NCBI GenBank assembly: GCA_022818135.1
Contig: JAFMSR010000010.1
Coordinates: forward strand, 8,056,208-8,120,207
Length of the DNA stretch: 64,000 nt
Source of the DNA: Saxidomus purpurata
Taxonomy: Eukaryota; Mollusca; Bivalvia; Venerida; Veneridae
Direction: 5' to 3'
This document shows positions 49,200 through 61,174 of this stretch, in pieces; position 1 is the first letter of the stretch; each line of letters begins with the position of its first letter. Both the position numbers and the translations under genes were made by a program. The notes below the pieces were generated by a model. That model saw only the letters and a list, made by a program, of their open reading frames with translations, did not search any database and had not been told where the DNA came from.

Positions 49200-51350
49200 A
49201 AACCACACAAAAAACTAGCCTCGTTCTGTTCAACCCCAAGAAGGGATGCAAGCCGAAAAACTTTTTTTTTCAGTTGTACATCAAAAGGCCCGCGCGTTTC
49301 CAGCAAAGAGTAATCCTCCTTTTCCATCTATTGCAAGTTGGTCTTATGAAATTCGGTAGTATAACCACTCATATTGTATCTAACGCATGTACATGAAAGA
49401 GCCTTGCAGCTTTAGGGGTGGCGTACAGCTTTTACAAAAAATGACGCGAGAGAACTCGTGCTAGCATTGTTACCTTTGCGAGCCTGGTAGACTGTTGTGG
49501 CTTTACAACATACATGTAGATTACATGTAACTGCAATATACCGTAAGCTTCTATTTTTGTTAGCCGGGAACGTAACTTTTTGTTTTGAAATTAATGAAAG
49601 GTGAAATATGATCCATAGCAGCTGGCGGTCCACTACACGCGCTCAGGGTAACGTCCCCTTTTGTAAGGTTCGTTTTCATCAACAAAGTAGTTTCAGGAAG
49701 AAAATCCTGTTTTTAAAACAGCATTTCAAGTTTCATGTTCGAAATAGACACAAAAAGCGTTCACAAGATACATTGTATGGAGTAAATATCAAAAGTCATG
49801 ATTTTATTTCAAGGACTACGTAGTCTGGTGTTACCTGACCCTACCCATACGGTACGAGTCAGGCAAAAACAATAATGGCGGCGCGACACACATTGAGTTA
49901 ATAAGGTTATTTGTGTGTGCTGGAATTGATCATTCAAAAAACCTTGCAGTATGTGATTTAAAAATACAAGACCAATGTAAATTGCTATTAATCTTTGATA
50001 AACCAATAAACTATAACGAGAAATAAACATCAGGAAATGTAGCCGTATTTTTAGACATGGTAGATATTCAGTAACATTTCGGATATTTTAGTCTGTATAC
50101 TAATGTCAGCAGGGGTGTTTTATAAAGGAATTGATCTTTCAAGTCTTGTTTAAGACCCAGTATTCAATAACTCTCCTTGTCACTGGCCCTCTAATTTTAT
50201 AGATGAGGTTTAAATCCCATCACCGCCACTTTAACGGTTTTTTGTCTGCTTTTTGTTTTTTTTAAAACATTTTAAAGCTCGACTTTACAAAATTTTATGC
50301 CTCATATCCAAAATGTCTTCTTGAAGTAGCTGGTCCGAGATAACAATTTAGTCATTTTAAGCCTGGTGACTCGTCTAAAAGGTTTCAAATTGCCACCAAC
50401 TATAGTATTTTTTGTGTTCAAAAACATAGATAAGTCACAATAAAATGTTAATTGCAAAGTGGTTCCATTATAACGTCATGATCAAACCAAAGAGAATTAG
50501 AGGCTAGACATTTTACTCATAGCGAAAAGGCGCAGTCATGGTCTAAAATAATCGCCCGAAGACAGGCCCAAAAACGTTTTAAAATTAAACGAAACTGTTG
50601 GACTGTAGACATAGCAGAGGCTTCTCTAGTTTTAGGTTTCAAGCTTTACTTAAAACTTCTAACCAACTGCGAGACCAGCCATGTATATACACACTTTTTG
50701 TATTCTTTTCATAGTCATTTAATGAAAACGTGTCCCTTCTTATCTCGGTTATTGTTACCAACGTAAATTATTGCATAGATACTGCATTGATTGGTATAAG
50801 TATAAAAGATAATCTTTTGTGTACACAATACTAAATAAAAGGCTAGCTTAGCCCAGCTAATAAATGTGGAATATCCTATAGAATGATATTTTGTCGAGCT
50901 CGCCTGGGACAAGTTCTGAAATACCGGCAGTTGTCAAATGGCATTTCGTTGTTTGTGTATACGTCATCCGTCTGTCAGTCAGCTTTACCTTGTTTTCACT
51001 TCTACTCCTAAAGCTGGATTTTGATAAAACTTTGCAGGAAACACGCCTATGGTGTTTAGTTGTGCATATTATAATTTGATGTCACAACACAAAAGGTCAA
51101 TGTACAGGGGCCTGTTGATAGAAAATCATGTACGAGCTTCATTTCGTAAATCCGTTGTTTATTTTTTACACAATTTAGGAGTAAGAATATTACTTTGATG
51201 TATATCATTTATACAAAATGCACATAATACAACGAAAGTAAGGAATGCATGTAGAAAGACAATCAAAATGGAACACTACAAATGCTATGACATAAATGGC
51301 AAATGAAACAACGTATATAACTCATGAATTCATGTTTTACCTGTCTGATA
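49200..51350. other. Intergenic sequence, nothing assignable
   Basis: No supported exon. A partial bivalve-type repeat (GAGCTCGCCTGGGAC then CGTCATCCGTCTGTCAGTC) lies at about 50894-51060. A box-B-like GGTTTAAATCCC near 50210 is isolated. Confidence 0.35.
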
Positions 51351-51351
51351 T

Positions 51352-51960
51352 TTTAATGTATTAATTAACTCACCAACATATTCATTCAATAATTGTAACA
51401 ATAATTCATTCACTCATTCATTCGTTCAAGTATTGGATTATTCATTCTCTACCTCATTGATTTAATCGTTAATGTATTGGATTATTCATTCATTCAATCA
51501 TGCATTCAATTTTTTGAACACTCATTCACTCTTTTGATCAATTATCGAATTATTTATTTCTCACTCACTCATCCATTCACTGACTCACTCACTCACTCAA
51601 CTTCTTATTCGTTCATTCGTTCTTTCATTCAATTATTGTAACATTAATTCATTCACTCACTCACTCATTCGTTCAATTATTGCATTATTCATTTACTGAC
51701 TCAATTATTCACTCATCCATTCACTCACTCTACTACTTATTCGTTCATTTGTTATTTCATTCAATTATTGTAACATTCATTCATTCACTCACTCATTCAT
51801 TCGTTCAATTACTGGATAATTCATTTACTTACTCATTTATTCATCCAATCACTCATTCGTCTCCTTATAAATCAATCATTCATCCACCCATTCATTCATT
51901 CATTCGTTCGTTCAGTATGAACAATTTCTTCACTCACTCATTCTCTCACTCGTTGTTGAT
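51352..51960 (+). repeat. Degenerate ATTC/ACTC low-complexity tract
   Basis: About 600 bp is dominated by TTCATTCACTCATTCGTTCA-type tetranucleotide steps. It yields Ser/His-rich open frames that are not genes. Confidence 0.9.
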
Positions 51961-52539
51961 AAACAAACACAGATCAAGAGCAAGCTCTCTATTTCAATCC
52001 ACTTAAATCTTAAATCTAAGCATGACAGCTATGAGGGATATGACAATTTGAGAGGTAGTCTATCTCGTTATAATAAAAATAAGTCTTATAGGTCTACTAC
52101 GTAGTTCTATAATAAATAGAGACCAAAGGAAATATTGGAGTCTCCTGTCCCTTATTTCTGAACTTCTCCAGGATCCTTGGTCAGCATTCCAGTACAGGAA
52201 CATTTACCTTATAACCTGATTATAGAGTGTTTCAGATTCCGTTAATGCCATTGGATAATCTTGTCATTCCTAGTATTCTTAGAATTCTTCAACTTTTATT
52301 TAGATCTACTGGAATTATTGAAGAGGTCCTACATAGCTAAACAAATTATGGTTTCTACAACTGTCAATGAATTATTACATAATTCACAATAATACACTAG
52401 ATTACAGTCTGTATGTCAAGCTGAGGCTTCTTCTTTACCCAAGAAAATTGTTGTTGTTATATGAGTTTAACACCCGTTCCAACCTTGGCCATTTTAACTG
52501 GCGGGCAGTTTACCTAACAGAACCAGTACTAGACTCCGA

Positions 52540-52690
52540 TCCTCCGTAAGAAACTGCCAACTGTCTCATATAAAGAGACATGGTCGGTAGCAGGGCGCGA
52601 ACACATGGTCCTCAATCTGTGAGAGGTTACAGTGATCCCAAGTCGGCGATTCTTACCACTCGACCGCGGAGGCGGTTCCAAGAAAAATGT
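52540..52690 (-). repeat. tRNA-derived SINE-like repeat (minus strand)
   Basis: On the minus strand CCTCCGCGGTCGAGTGGTAA resembles a tRNA 5-prime half with box A. GACTTGGGATCAC resembles a Pro-type anticodon arm and GTGTTCGCGCCC the box B. The insert between them is longer than in a real tRNA. Confidence 0.55.
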
Positions 52691-52974
52691 ACGTATCTGA
52701 GCTTAAACCCATAGCCTGAATACATTTTGTGTAACAACTGTCGGGGCTACATACAGGCTGGTCGACAGGATAATATAATGGTTGCACTTGGTTGTCTCGG
52801 AATCAGGCATACAATGTTCTTGTGTCTCCCGAAATGACGCCCAAAACTGGTCCATGTATATTACTCTCGCGCTAAATATAAACCTTTGTTTGAGATCTTT
52901 AACATTGAACATCTGAAAACGGGATGTAGAGAGAAGTCCACAATATATTTTCATTGAATCTGTCTAATAATGTG

Positions 52975-52980
52975 TTTATT
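52975..52980 (-). promoter_or_regulatory. Probable polyadenylation signal of the SMB-receptor-like gene
   Basis: AATAAA on the minus strand, about 70 bases beyond the stop at 53049. It supports the gene ending here without a seven-helix region. Confidence 0.5.
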
Positions 52981-53048
52981 CGACAACATGTACTTTAAAT
53001 TCCGTAACTTTGCCTGTATATATCAACAACTGTCGTGCTACTTTTGTA

Positions 53049-56000
53049 TTATATGTTAATGTAAGTAGACACATAGACTGATAAACTTAGACTTATAACA
53101 GCCATTCTATTCCAGATTGACTGTTTACAACCGTGACTTGTTTGCCGCATTGCTTCTCGCAGAAGAAAGTAATCGTCAATGCAGACTAACGCTGTATTTT
53201 CCTCAGGATCTATTGTGGCGGTACTTTCTAAAAGTCGTTTAAGATGACGTGGATTGTACAAGTTCCAGTTGTATTCTGGAAGCTCAACACGTGGACAAAG
53301 CTGTATATTATACGTGTTAAGCTGAACTATCGATAAGCAGGTTTCATATCGATTGGTCGAGGCATAGAAAAGATAACGTCGTTTTTCATAGTCCATGTCC
53401 CTCAACGTTGCTTTCAGAATGACGTGGAGTGGCTCGGCTGCAGTATTCACACTAAACTTTATTTTTTTTCTGAAGACAAGCTCTTGAAGTTTTCCAATAA
53501 GATACAGACGGGAACAGTATTTTGTTGTATAGAACGGTATGTCAATATAAACATTCGTTTCGTTGAGATAATGAAAACTGTTTGAATCGCAACGTCCACA
53601 CTGAAATTTGGGCCCCAATTTGCCAGTTACTTTGTCAACCAATGGTCCTATGATGTTGTTTAGCATTATACCAGGACTATCTACCGTTTTTGTCATTGTA
53701 AACGTTACTTCAAAGACCAAAGCCAACTGGTATCCTTCGGAATAAACCGAGCTGCTTTGGCAAGAACCGAAAACAGGAATAGTCCCGTTTGGACACAGTA
53801 CAGACCTACATACAGCCTACAAATAAACAATTTTAACATTTAGAAAATCGTGCTTAAACGGTAAGATTTGAACATATAACTTATCGACGGATCTTCCATT
53901 CACATGCGAACATTTTACGATCACATCAAAAAGCAAACTGGATATTAGTCTCGATTGAATAGCCCATTCATACAAATTACAGTTAAAGATAACATTATGT
54001 TATCACATACTCGATACGACAAGAGACTTATGTATAAGCCAAGTAATAAGAAACATAAACAAAATGATAATTTAAAATTGTTAGATATACGTACATCGAA
54101 TGGGTCCCATATATCCGTAGACCTGCATTGTCCAGAGTCTCTTGAAGTATCAACAGACCAAAAATTAACTAAAGCAGAAAAGCCAATTTTTTGTCCCCTG
54201 CTATTTATAACACTTGGTAATTTGCAGTTATACGATTTGTGGAAATCCGTGGGTTTATTGCACAAGAAACAGTACACGCTACTGAACTTCGTCGTCCAAT
54301 CGTCTTCCCTCACATATGTATATACAGTGTTATACATCATGTTTATCCTGTGGCATGCCTTTTCGATACGCTGATCGTAGTTATCCCATTCCATTGTTAT
54401 GTTACATGAGTCTATTATTTCAGGCGAACCGACGTAACAACGGGACATACCGGTATCGGCCTTTTTGGGTTCTGGAGGAAAGGCCATTATTGCACAATTA
54501 TTTAAGATGTATTCGTCTCGTTCTTCAAATGTTTCAAATGATGCCGATTCTATTTCTGCACATTCTGTCGTAAGATTCCAAATTATGTATTCTTGAGCGC
54601 CATGACATATAGCGCAGTGTCTATTTCTATACACATTATCATACATTTTATCTGATACTGGTATGTGATCCTGCAAAGTAACCGGATGTTGGCAACCAGG
54701 GAAAGCTTGCGTACTGTTCTGATCTGGACACGTGTTTATAACACGATATTTGATGCCGTACTTTTTGTACTGTACTACCTGTCTCCCATCGTTTAAAAGT
54801 TTGGCTATATCACTACAGGGATACTCGGGTTCTCTCGATGTGCTTAATGGGACTTCTGGACAGCAGTTAGCAACTTTGTAACAATCAGGCGCACATGAAC
54901 ACCTTTGGCAGCATGATGGGTGGTCATATGGTGTCAAAACCTGTAAAATGAAAGTTGTACAGTAAATGGCGTGGGATAAAAATAATTTGTTTTGAAGTTA
55001 CGAGTGTCAACTTGTACGTACATTGAGGCACCAACATAAGGTGTACCGATCAAAGATATGTAATTTGTTACCGTGATGATATATTTTAACACAACACTTA
55101 AAAGAATTGCCTCTGTATGACTGAAAACTGTAACGGATAACCTCCTTGTTTCAATTCACCTTGATTTATTCCCATGTACAGCAAATTATATAACAGTTTA
55201 CTTTATCATTGAACTTTTTTCAAACACCTATCAAAAGACGTTAAAGACCATCAATGACCTTTTTCGATTTTCTTTTTTAAAAGAAGCCTACTTGTATCCC
55301 TGCAATAAGTTGAAGGCCTTTCTTCTGATAATGCGTAGGTTACCGAGAAATTCAACTATGATCCGCGAGTGGTATAATGTATATGCTTTTAAATGCTTAC
55401 GTAGAATTGCCTGAAATCATATAAATTTTCAAAATATCTGATGGTAAATGTGGCATCACAAAGTAACATTAAAATGAATCTTCTCTGCGCTATGGAACGC
55501 CTTATCTAACCTTTTATTGCAGAAAGATCTAAAATGTATATCTCACCCCGGGTATTCGACTACTTCGAACGCAGATGGGTACTACTGACGACAGATGTAT
55601 ATACATGCAAGTTATGACAGGCACACTTGAATAACCCCGATATTTTTATTATTTCTCTTTTTTGCTCCGATATTTTGCTTGATATAGGTAGTAATATGTT
55701 TAAACTAAGCAAGTGTGAAGTTTTGTGATAAACTGACGCCTTTTATTTATAAAATTTCCCTAAAATGTTGAAAAAACTACAGTATTGTTGCCAAATATGA
55801 CATTTATTTGCTTATAATAACATTATACATCAATGACCTTAGACATGCATACAGACAAATGTATTAGGTATCAATACAAACAGCCCTTGACTTTGGAATT
55901 AGTGGTATTGTTTTGATATAAGCGCATTTAAAGAGGTGGTTTAAGATAAACGGATACGTCTGACGACCGAAGGAGATACGTACGAACGCAGATTATTATG

Positions 56001-59000
56001 AATTGAGGATACGTATAACGGCAGATGTGTAACAAGTAGTAGCGTAAATAGGTATTTTCCAATCAGGACAAATATTGGTTTTAAACTAATTACATTCAGT
56101 ATGGCAGTTGTTTTGTCTATGTAGAAGGATCTAGCATGTATATACTGATAATAATTATGCATCCCGTGAGAGACTACATGTATTTATTAGTGATACATGT
56201 CTGTCATTAAGTATGTCCACGCAGCTCCTCTGATACCACATGGCAGATTTACACCAAACTTCACATAAGCGTAGTTGTGCATATTATCGGCATGTTCCAG
56301 TTCAATGATTTTCAGTGAATAACCACCCTTGATTCATATAATTTTATGATGTTATTGCTAATTCTTCTATAACATCCGGCAGATTTCCACTTAGCCTAAG
56401 AGAATTGATCAGTGCGCCAAGCTTAGTTATGCTTTGTAAAACCAGATACAGCTCCTTTCGAATACAGCTCCCCAGTGAGCTGTATTCGGTGCGCATCAAC
56501 GAATACAGCTCCCCTTTTTAATGGGAGCTGTATTCGGGGTTCTTGTACCTTTTTTTCGAATAGAGCGCCCCAGTGACCCGATGCAACAAAGACGTATCAT
56601 TTGTTTATACAAATACGCGGCAAAGTATTTATTATAGAATAACAAGGATCCATACCGCTATTCAGGATACAGAACTTAGCCCTAGGATGTCTGTCGTTTT
56701 GTCCGCACGTGTTGGACGGTTGAATGAAAATTTGAAGTTTAGTTACTTTTTTGCTGATATTGAAGAATTATTTTCTTTCAGTAAACTTTCATAATTTTCA
56801 TATGACGATAGCATGACGGGCAAAAAATGTTGATGGAATGAAGCTCATACACATCATTGTACACGTACGGCCTGACAGACAGACAGACGGATAAGACAAC
56901 AGACAGGGTAGGACAACAGACAGAGGGTTGGACAAATAGACGGACGGAATAGATGTAACATGCAGTATATTGAACAGGTGTTAGATGTGTTAGGCAATTT
57001 AGGTTCCTAATTTCTATCTGTACTTTTTAACATAGGGACCATGGTTCTTAGTATTTTCCAAAAAGCAAACATAGGGAGCTTTATTCGAATTTCATATGCT
57101 TTGCATCGAAAACAGCTTCCTATACCAAGGGAGATGTATTCGTTAATGTGCACCGAATACAGCTCGCCGGGGAGCTGTATTCGAAAGAAGCTGTATCCGG
57201 TGTTACAATGCTTATCGCCGGCACATACGGTTCAGTGATTTTCAGGGATTTACTTGTACATGGCTATTGATTCCTCAAATTTAATGATGTTTTTGCTACT
57301 TCTCCCTCCCTCCTTACCATTGGCCAGATTTCCACCAAACCCAATAGAACACAAGTTGTCGTCGGCTGTTCCGATTCAATGATTGCCAGGGAAGTTGCAA
57401 CCCCATGTGTCATCTTCCATAATGTCTATACTAATTCTCCTAAACGCTGGGTTGAATTTTACCAAAAGTCACTGAGTCTAATTGTCAAGCGTTGTTGTAC
57501 TTTCGTCAGCATGTTATGGTTTCTTATGTCTTTTGATGTCTCATATTCAAATATGCTTGTGCAACTAATCCTATATCAGTGGTCAGAAAACTACAAAAAC
57601 TACACAGAAGTTATTAGTACGAAGCCTGAACTTGTGTTTATCATCGGATTGTTACAGTTTAGTGGTATGCATTTTCATTTTCTACTGAAAATGCTGAATT
57701 ATAGGAGACAGGTGTTTATTTTTCGTGAAAGATAATCTCTAGTCTAGAGAATGAATTTATAATAGGGTCTCTAAGTATCCTGCAAAAAAGTCTTTAAAAT
57801 ATCGATGTCACGTTTACCGTGACACTTTAGTAACTATAGTCAATGACCAATTTCATTACCTATCGTATACGTATTCTAGCATTTGACCACTAAATGAAAG
57901 TTATAGAAACAATGTTACATGTAAGAGACAATTTTACTACAAATAATCCACGGAAACAAACATGTTCATTTAACGCTCATGTAAAATATATTATATGCAT
58001 TTGTATTGTAATTACATTTTTAGCCCGACTGTTCGAAAAACGAGGAGGTCTGTTGTACTCGCCCCAGCTTTTGCGTCCATGGATCAAAGACGTATTATCA
58101 ATATTAATAACTTCAAAACCGACAAACGTATCGACTTAACACTTGCCATACTTGTTTCTCATTGTAATACATACAAATGCAGCAAGTCACATATATTTTT
58201 GCGGAGTAATGCCTCTATTTGTATTACGATTTTGTAACAAAAGTTAAAAGTCCGGTACCTCATTAATAAAAGATAATTTTACAAAAATCACAATGATACT
58301 GAAGTTTTCTATTTAGCCTTGACTTATAATTTACTTTTATTATATAGTTTTTCAGTTTAAGACAAAAACAAAAATTATCAACAGTTTTCCCATCATTAGA
58401 CTGAGGTTTCATCTTGTACGTATCTACAGTTTGTATGGCGTATTACGTATCCACCGTCTGCGTTCATACGTACCTTATAATATTTTCATCTGTCGTCATA
58501 AGTACCCTCAAAGAGAACCCCATGCTTTGTTTAAGTGTCAACTGCAGCTGCTGTATCAGTCATAGCGAAGAGAAAATATGTTTTTCTGCTAGAGAAAATG
58601 TGAAGCTTTACGATTTATGCGTTTTGGACTCTTTCGATTATTAGATTTCTTAAAATTCTGTAAAAAATCCGAAAAATTGCAATTTCTGGTCTGATTTCCG
58701 CAATCGTAACAACACGTCGGTCATTTTTCAGCTAAACAGTTGAGCATTGCCTAGTACAAACATACTGAAACTCATATTGAACGAAAACATTGTGAAAATG
58801 AATAAAAGAGAAGATATTAGGTATTTTCCAGCTTACATGTCAGGACGTTCATGTATATACATCTGTCGTCAGTAGTACCCATCTGCGTTCGAAGTAGTCG
58901 AATACCCGGGGTGTATCTGATTCATACTTGAGACACATTGGTACATTAACTAACCTAGGCAGGATACCGATTGATGAGTCATTTAACAAAGACCATTGCA

Positions 59001-61174
59001 CCAAAGACTCCAAAGAATCTCCATCTGTCTGGGTCACATAATCTGACATACAGAGTTTCTGCAGGTGTGGTACAAAAGAATTCCGGGCACAAATATTTGA
59101 TTGATGTAAGGAAATTATTGTTCAGATTGTTTTATGTAAAGACAATCTGTGAAAAAGGCTATTTGTTGTAGAGATCGTTTTGAAATAAAGTTAGCAACAC
59201 AAAAGGCTAATAAATGAGTTGATGAATGAGTAAATAAATCAGTGTTTAAATAAATGAATGAATAAATAAATGAAAGATTAAATAGATAAAACACCTGAAG
59301 CTGTGAATGTCTACCTCAGCCGTGTATTGCCTTATTCACAGGTTGGTGTTCATTACCTCCTGACTTATTATTGATTTTATTTACTTTTTACTTTAAACTT
59401 TCATTTGCATCTTTAATATTTTCAAATCTGAATTATGATTTCATTTAGCTTACGCACTGTTGTTTTTTTATTTTTTGCTTAATGTGCAGTTTCATATCTA
59501 TGTGAAATGGTTACAAAATAAGTTCACAGGTAACAAATTGAACGACATATATACCGAAATAGTGATAATTACATGGTAATCACCTAAACACCTGTTGAAC
59601 AATAAGAATCTTAAGATGGAGGCTGTTTAACAAACTGTATTTTATAGTCATTTCCACTAAAAATGTATGCATCATGCTCATTAAATATGGTTTTTCATTA
59701 AATTTAAAATGTCTTATGCTATCAGGTTCACCATAAGATAGGAGATAGGAATTTCTCTTGGAACTTACACGATGAAGTTAGCGACAGTGGGGGACATGCA
59801 GGCACGTAAGGTAAAAGCTATAACCACAACGCAAACTTACAGAAGAATAATGCAGTTTAAACAGAATTCTTATTACACACCTGCTAAGTTCGAGTACAGT
59901 ATGATATATGTTAAAATACCAGTTTACCTTGTATAAATGTGTATGAAAATCGATTTTCAAGCTATGTTTCTCTGTCTGTTTTGTTTTAGCTCGCCTAAGT
60001 AAGAAGTGCTCACGGTGAACTATTGGGATCAGTGAATGTCCGTCGCCCGTCCTCATCTTGGCCTATGAATGGTGATAAAACCTGGCAGGGATCTGGCCCA
60101 GTCCAATGTATCGACTGTAGGTCAGAGGTTCGTGTCTACTCCATATCTCTTAAACCCCTTGAAAGATCATGACGATACTCTCGGTTCTGTGTATTATCTC
60201 ATAGAGAAAGAGACGATACTCTTGGTTCTGTGTATTATCTCATAGAGAAAGAGACGATACTCTCGGTTCTGTGTATTATCTCATAGAGAAAGAGACGATA
60301 CTCTCGGTTCTGTGTATTATCTCATAGAGAAAGAGACGATGCGCAGAACCTATTCTACATACGTTTGTGCGGAAGGTCAAGGTCACAGCTTTACGTAATG
60401 ACATCAAAACCAGTATCGCCAAAAGAAACAGGAGTTGCAGTTATCAGTGTTCGACATCGCGACATGCATGTCAGAGGACAGACAGTTGGTCTTAAGTCAG
60501 GCTTAAAAACTCTTTAAACATTTATTCAAAAACGTTTCAACAATACTCTTTTTGTACACACTTGTGGAAGTGTTGGCAGCAAGGTGTTGATGAACGTGTT
60601 TTGAATTCTGAATTGTATTGAATGTAATTGTATGAAATCTTTTATATAAGAGGCATGTTGTTTTAAGATTTTTGTATATAGGATATGATAAATGCTTACA
60701 TAATTTCATCATAGCACGTATCGCCAGAAGCAACAGAAGTTGCAGGAATCAGTGTTCTACATCGTGACATGTATGTCAGAACAAAGTTGACCTTTAGACA
60801 GGCCCCAAAGATTTTTAAGCGTTTATTCAAAAGAGTTTCAACAATATTCTTTTTGCACATAAACATAACTTTACCTCGCCTTCGTTGAAATTGTACGCTT
60901 TTCTGTCAGTTGAACAGATTAACAATTAGATCTTACCATACCTTCAGCTCAACTGCACACTACATAATAAGTTGTACAGTAAAACAATTTTAAATGCTGC
61001 AACTTTAATATTTAAACAAAAAGTTCTTACTTGAGTTTGTGTTGAATTGCAGGCACTTGACGGACACAGTGATGCATAATCTGTCCATAGATTGTCCACT
61101 ACAACTGGTTGAGTCTCCGGACTGACCAATGATACAGAAAGCCATAATAATAAATACTGATTCGTACTGGGCAT
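53049..61174 (-). CDS. SMB-containing receptor-like ectodomain protein (3 exons, 585 aa)
   Basis: Minus-strand exons in order: 61174-61031, 54940-54095, 53816-53049. All are GT-AG and phase 0. A signal peptide (about 1-20) precedes a somatomedin-B-like module at residues about 37-75. It shows CSCAPDCYKVANCC, i.e. CxCx3Cx5CC, exactly the SMB core spacing. A long Cys-rich part follows (VYRNRHCAICHG, SSVYCFLCNKP, AVCRSVLCPNG), the kind seen in ectodomains of molluscan adhesion-GPCR-like orphan receptors. The last 20 residues or so (MAVISLSLSVYVSTYINI) are hydrophobic and sit where TM1 of such receptors would be; then the frame stops. No seven-helix exon is seen to the left, and a polyA signal follows. 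It is therefore either a truncated, single-pass receptor relative or a model missing further exons. Ligand unknown. Additional small exons inside the 6-kb first intron cannot be excluded. Confidence 0.75.
56225..56400 (+). repeat. Dispersed repeat units inside the family B element (left)
   Basis: Blocks CAGATTTnCACCAAACTTC, GTTGTGCATATTATCGGCA and CAATGATTTTCAG recur at about 57215-57400, so a ~150-bp unit is present on both sides of the family A insertion. Confidence 0.5.
56435..57207 (-). mobile_element. Inverted-repeat DNA element, family A copy 2 (773 bp)
   Basis: The termini TGTAAAACCAGATACAGC and, reversed, TGTAACACCGGATACAGC bound the element. ATGCTT is duplicated exactly on both sides (56429-56434 and 57208-57213). 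The interior matches the reverse complement of copy 1 at 46111-46984: GACCCGATGCAAC, GGATCCATACCGCTATTCAGGA, GTGTTGGACGG. It lacks the ~130-bp internal segment of copy 1. No transposase is seen. Confidence 0.85.
59988..60170 (+). repeat. Bivalve AGCTCGCC-type dispersed repeat, partial
   Basis: TTTTAGCTCGCCTAAG is followed by GGTGAACTATTGGGATCAG, AATGTCCGTCGCCCGTCC and ATGGTGATAAAACCTGG, in the order seen in the copies at 34977 and 37477. Confidence 0.55.
60171..60340 (+). repeat. Minisatellite, 41-bp unit, about four copies
   Basis: Units start GACGATACTCTCGGTTC at 60171, 60212, 60253 and 60294, with a partial fifth at 60335. Copies are almost identical, indicating recent expansion. Confidence 0.95.
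60410..60860 (+). repeat. Two direct copies of a ~140-bp sequence
   Basis: TATCGCCAnAAGnAACAGnAGTTGCAG, then GACATG-ATGTCAGA and TTTATTCAAAAnnGTTTCAACAATA, occur at about 60413-60550 and again at 60720-60855. Confidence 0.65.

Larger units (their letters stand above)
55544..58913. mobile_element. 3.37-kb element with 64-bp perfect terminal inverted repeats (family B)
   Basis: Positions 55544-55607 and 58850-58913 are perfect reverse complements of each other, starting CACCCCGGGTATTCGAC at the outer ends. TATCT flanks both sides (55539-55543 and 58914-58918), a 5-bp target duplication. Weaker subterminal inverted copies (GTACGnAnGAACGCAGA) occur at about 55950-56035 and 58420-58500. No transposase is seen. 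The interior holds bivalve repeat units and the family A copy at 56435-57207. The whole element lies in intron 1 of the SMB-receptor-like gene. Confidence 0.8.

Noticed and set aside
51680..52006. Ser/His-rich open frame
   Set aside because: It is a translation of the ATTC/ACTC low-complexity tract.
52703..52954. Minus-strand open frame as a further exon of the receptor-like gene
   Set aside because: It has no hydrophobic helices or cysteine pattern and lies beyond the probable polyA signal.
58849..59049. Minus-strand open frame with PRVFDYFERRWVLLTTDVYT as an exon of the receptor-like gene
   Set aside because: Most of that peptide lies in the 64-bp terminal repeat and is repeated, in the other orientation, at 55550, so it is transposon sequence.
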